Part shown: piece after piece, positions 13,171-14,789 of the stretch | Numbering within the stretch: position 1 is the first letter of the stretch | How the letters are laid out: every line of letters starts with the position of its first letter | Source of the DNA: Candidatus Peregrinibacteria bacterium | GTDB lineage: Bacteria; Patescibacteriota; Gracilibacteria; UBA1369; UM-FILTER-53-11 | Length of the DNA: 14,789 nucleotides | Assembly (NCBI GenBank): GCA_023245725.1 | Contig: JAHFJU010000034.1 | Location: forward strand, 1-14,789 | Direction: 5' to 3' | Position numbers and translations under genes: made by a program | The notes under the pieces: generated by a model | The model's database searches: none | What the model saw: the letters and a program-made list of their open reading frames with translations, nothing else | Told to the model about the DNA's origin: nothing

Positions 13171-13926
13171 TCACTGAACATCTTTTACTTTTTGCTTATC
13201 AATTGTCCAGGTTCCTTGCGGTTGCAGACTATTGAGTAGCGCTTCTATTTCAGACTCATGTCCTTCAGAAGCATGAATGACTACACCAAAGTAGTCTGCC
13301 TGTTGCGTTGTGTCGGTTCTTGTAGGTGAGGTCACAAACCATACGCTTTCAGAATTACCTTCGTCTTTGATAAAAAAAATAGAAACCGAAAACTTTTGGC
13401 ATTCGGCCACGAGCGAGTGTAGCTCCTTATATGCATTGCATGCTTGTGAAGCTGAATTACCTTGAGTGAATGCGGCAGAGGCCACGAGAGTTATATCTCC
13501 AGAATAAAGGCTTGTATCAAACGGATAGTAGATATTTATGGAAGGATCATGCCAATAGGCCTCCATGCGTACCCAATCTCCCATGGGGCCAAGTCCATTG
13601 AAACCTAATGTCCATTTAGTACCGCTGTATATTTCATTTGCAAAACTGATTTTTTTTGCATATGGTTCACCCCATGCTGCTGGATAATCAAAGTGGCCGA
13701 ATGCCTCACTATGGAAGTGATTAAACCCAGGCATAACATTTTCTGCCCATTGTGCTTTGTCTGATTCTGTTATGGTGGCAAGCTGTACAATCTGCCCCGA
13801 AATTTCATCGATTTTTTTTATCAAGTGGTCTTGTTTACTTACAAGCAACAGGCAGACGATTAAACTGCTAACTGCAACCGCAAGCGCTACAATTGATATG
13901 GTATAGAGTAATTTGTTGTTTTTCAT
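13171..13926 (-). CDS. Membrane-anchored extracytoplasmic protein, PsbP-like
   Basis: 251 residues. An N-terminal hydrophobic helix (LLYTISIVALAVAVSSLIVC, then LLLV) with a short positive head (MKNNK) acts as an uncleaved anchor or signal; a Cys falls near its end. Residues 35-60 are polar and probably form a stalk. The rest is a beta-rich extracytoplasmic domain with FGHFDYPAAWGEPYAKKI, the 'F.YP..Wg' opening seen in PsbP-like and related domains of bacterial exported proteins, later VWFVTSPTRTDTTQQAD. A C-terminal helix contains EIEALLNSL. No catalytic motif is visible. The gene lies between the attC-like elements at 13025 and 13963. PsbP-like is by short-motif resemblance only. Confidence 0.7.
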   Translation of the reverse strand: MKNNKLLYTISIVALAVAVSSLIVCLLLVSKQDHLIKKIDEISGQIVQLATITESDKAQWAENVMPGFNHFHSEAFGHFDYPAAWGEPYAKKISFANEIYSGTKWTLGFNGLGPMGDWVRMEAYWHDPSINIYYPFDTSLYSGDITLVASAAFTQGNSASQACNAYKELHSLVAECQKFSVSIFFIKDEGNSESVWFVTSPTRTDTTQQADYFGVVIHASEGHESEIEALLNSLQPQGTWTIDKQKVKDVQ

Positions 13927-13962
13927 ATATTGGGGTTGACGATTGCGAGTAGCGAAAATTGC

Positions 13963-14046
13963 ATATAACGTTTCGGTATAGCCGAAGTTTTATGGTGGTA
14001 CAATTTGGAACGAAGCGACTTACCACCACAAAATTTGGGTGAGCTT
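13963..14046 (-). repeat. attC-like element (about 84 bp)
   Basis: Minus-strand GTTATAT (13969-13963) closes it, adjoining a hairpin TTCGG-CTATA-CCGAA (13986-13972). An 8-bp stem TGGTGGTA/TACCACCA (13993-14000 and 14021-14028) with a 20-nt loop forms the centre; that loop carries AGTCGCTTCGTTCC, a motif shared with the 13025 element. The other end, near 14046, has no clear RYYYAAC box. It begins 7 nt after the stop of the 71-residue gene. Confidence 0.45.
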
Positions 14047-14053
14047 GCTAAAA

Positions 14054-14269
14054 TTATAATCCATTTTTTTGTAAACATTCTTCGTAAGCTCTGTCTACTA
14101 ATGCTTCATATCTTTCGTCAGATATATCTAAAGCAGAAATTGCCTCTTTGCTCTTTTGATTTTCTTTATAACAGCTTTTTTTAATATTTGCTGGTCTGAT
14201 GCCAAACCAATATAGCTGAATTACAAAGAGACAAATAATCGTAATTAAAATGGTGTAGAATTTTTTCAT
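14054..14269 (-). CDS. Small single-pass membrane protein
   Basis: 71 residues: MKK, a hydrophobic helix (FYTILITIICLFVIQLYWFG, residues 4-23), then a charged outer domain with two Cys about 30 residues apart (KKSCYKENQKSKE and AYEECLQKNGL), which could form a disulphide. Proteins of this plan (N-terminal anchor, helical hairpin with paired Cys ending 'YEECLxxxGL') are frequent small orphans in CPR genomes. The start ATG 14269 immediately precedes the helix; it is flanked by the attC-like elements at 13963 and 14290. Function unknown. Confidence 0.65.
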   Translation of the reverse strand: MKKFYTILITIICLFVIQLYWFGIRPANIKKSCYKENQKSKEAISALDISDERYEALVDRAYEECLQKNGL

Positions 14270-14289
14270 AAGTGGATTTATTAGTGGAT

Positions 14290-14325
14290 AATTTTAGCGA
14301 GCGAACCGGCTATGCCGTGTTAAGT
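14290..14325 (-). repeat. attC-like half-site after the Abi-alpha gene
   Basis: On the minus strand ACTTAAC (14325-14319) matches RYYYAAC perfectly, followed by ACGGCATAGCCGGTTCGCTC. The latter closely matches the same arm of the 13025 element (AGGGTATAGGCGGTTCACTC). A CGGC-ATA-GCCG hairpin forms at 14317-14307. The opposite arm and GTTRRRY box are not evident before the next gene at 14269, so the element may be partial. It lies about 20 nt after the end of the 14344 gene. Confidence 0.4.
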
Positions 14326-14343
14326 GATGTAATTATGGCAATG

Positions 14344-14789
14344 CTATTTTATACATGCCTCAACAAATTTAACGCCAAGCGCTGTCAGATAAATAACATC
14401 AGTTCCTTTATAAGAGGACAAGGGATTGGACCCAATAGATACACCGCCACTTATAACGGCTGGTGCAATTAATTGAAGTCTCATTAGATTGTGAGCGGAA
14501 ACTAGGTATTGCTCAGGCGTGATTTGAAGAATCTTTGTTATTTGTTCTTTATCAATGTGGCATGATGAAAGTTGTGAAATATCATTTAGAAAAGCCTGGG
14601 CATCTAGTGCTTCGTAAAGTTTTTTTAGTAAAAGCACTTCTTTCCCAGTTACATTCTTGAGCATCTCGATAAATCCATATCGTATATCATCTGTAAAATT
14701 TGGATCAAGTGCGTTTGCAAGTAATTTACTCCATAAAGACTTGAGTTCATCATCATCTTCTAGAGATCCATCTTCTAGTAATGGTATAG
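14344..14789 (-). CDS. Abi-alpha/DUF4393 family protein, C-terminal part (runs off window end)
   Basis: The frame is open from the window edge (14789) to the stop at 14344; ATG 14664 is an internal Met, not the start. The visible 147 residues match the Abi-alpha (DUF4393) domain: IPLLEDGSLEDDDELKSLW, then SKLLANALDPN, then GFIEMLKNVTGKEVLLLKKL, the family's 'lLe.asleddeeLq..Wa.LLanaldp......sfieilkqltp.ea.ll' order, and the end TDVIYLTALGVKFVEACI ('LTpfGkaFveac'). The missing part is the N-terminal region. The family is named after abortive phage infection, though most members are uncharacterised, so a defence role is suggested rather than proved. Its 3' end is followed by an attC-like half-site, placing a possible defence gene in the cassette-like array. 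Confidence 0.8.
   Translation of the reverse strand, partial: IPLLEDGSLEDDDELKSLWSKLLANALDPNFTDDIRYGFIEMLKNVTGKEVLLLKKLYEALDAQAFLNDISQLSSCHIDKEQITKILQITPEQYLVSAHNLMRLQLIAPAVISGGVSIGSNPLSSYKGTDVIYLTALGVKFVEACIK

Noticed and set aside
1..14789. CRISPR arrays, tRNA, rRNA or transposase genes
   Set aside because: No regularly spaced direct repeats, cloverleaf-type sequence, rRNA-like stretch or transposase/integrase motifs were seen on either strand.

Overview
The window is AT-rich, uses the standard stop codons (TGA ends several genes and no gene needs an internal TGA read as sense), and has mostly small genes with little sign of Shine-Dalgarno sequences. A divergent ftsK, an SLH-domain exported protein, many orphan short proteins and leaderless-looking promoters fit a Patescibacteria/CPR (Parcubacteria-like) chromosome. 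That assignment is an inference from gene style; no rRNA or ribosomal protein is present to fix it.

Layout. Positions 1-467 (minus) hold the 5' end of ftsK, with a perfect GC-rich palindrome inside its coding sequence. Positions 515-1531 (plus) hold a probably 5'-truncated exported-protein remnant, a terminator, a small protein with an eight-residue 'DMR' repeat, and an overlapping 25-codon ORF. A minus-strand gene with a ParB-like 'IIDGHHK' motif follows (1538-2344). It diverges from a two-gene plus-strand unit, a 1069-residue orphan protein and a 207-residue partner (2510-6378), driven by a near-consensus promoter that would give a leaderless mRNA.

From 6475 to the end the DNA looks like an accessory island. 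Nearly all genes are on the minus strand and functionally unrelated: an interrupted orphan, a DUF4259-like protein, an RBBP9/YdeN-type serine hydrolase, a LysE-type exporter, an SLH protein, a decapitated PHP phosphoesterase, a 57-residue ORF, a VOC/glyoxalase-like protein, two small membrane proteins, a PsbP-like lipid-anchored or membrane-anchored protein and an Abi-alpha/DUF4393 protein running off the window. One SAM methyltransferase lies on the plus strand.

The main discovery candidate is in 11.2-14.3 kb. Related, imperfectly palindromic elements sit directly 3' of the minus-strand genes. The best ones (13025-13151 and 11969-12042; also 13963-14046) are bounded by RYYYAAC/GTTRRRY-like boxes and carry shared inner motifs. 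This is the organisation of integron gene cassettes with attC sites; no integrase lies in the window, so it would be a CALIN-type array or part of a larger one. Several genes here are broken, consistent with a degrading, recombining cassette region.
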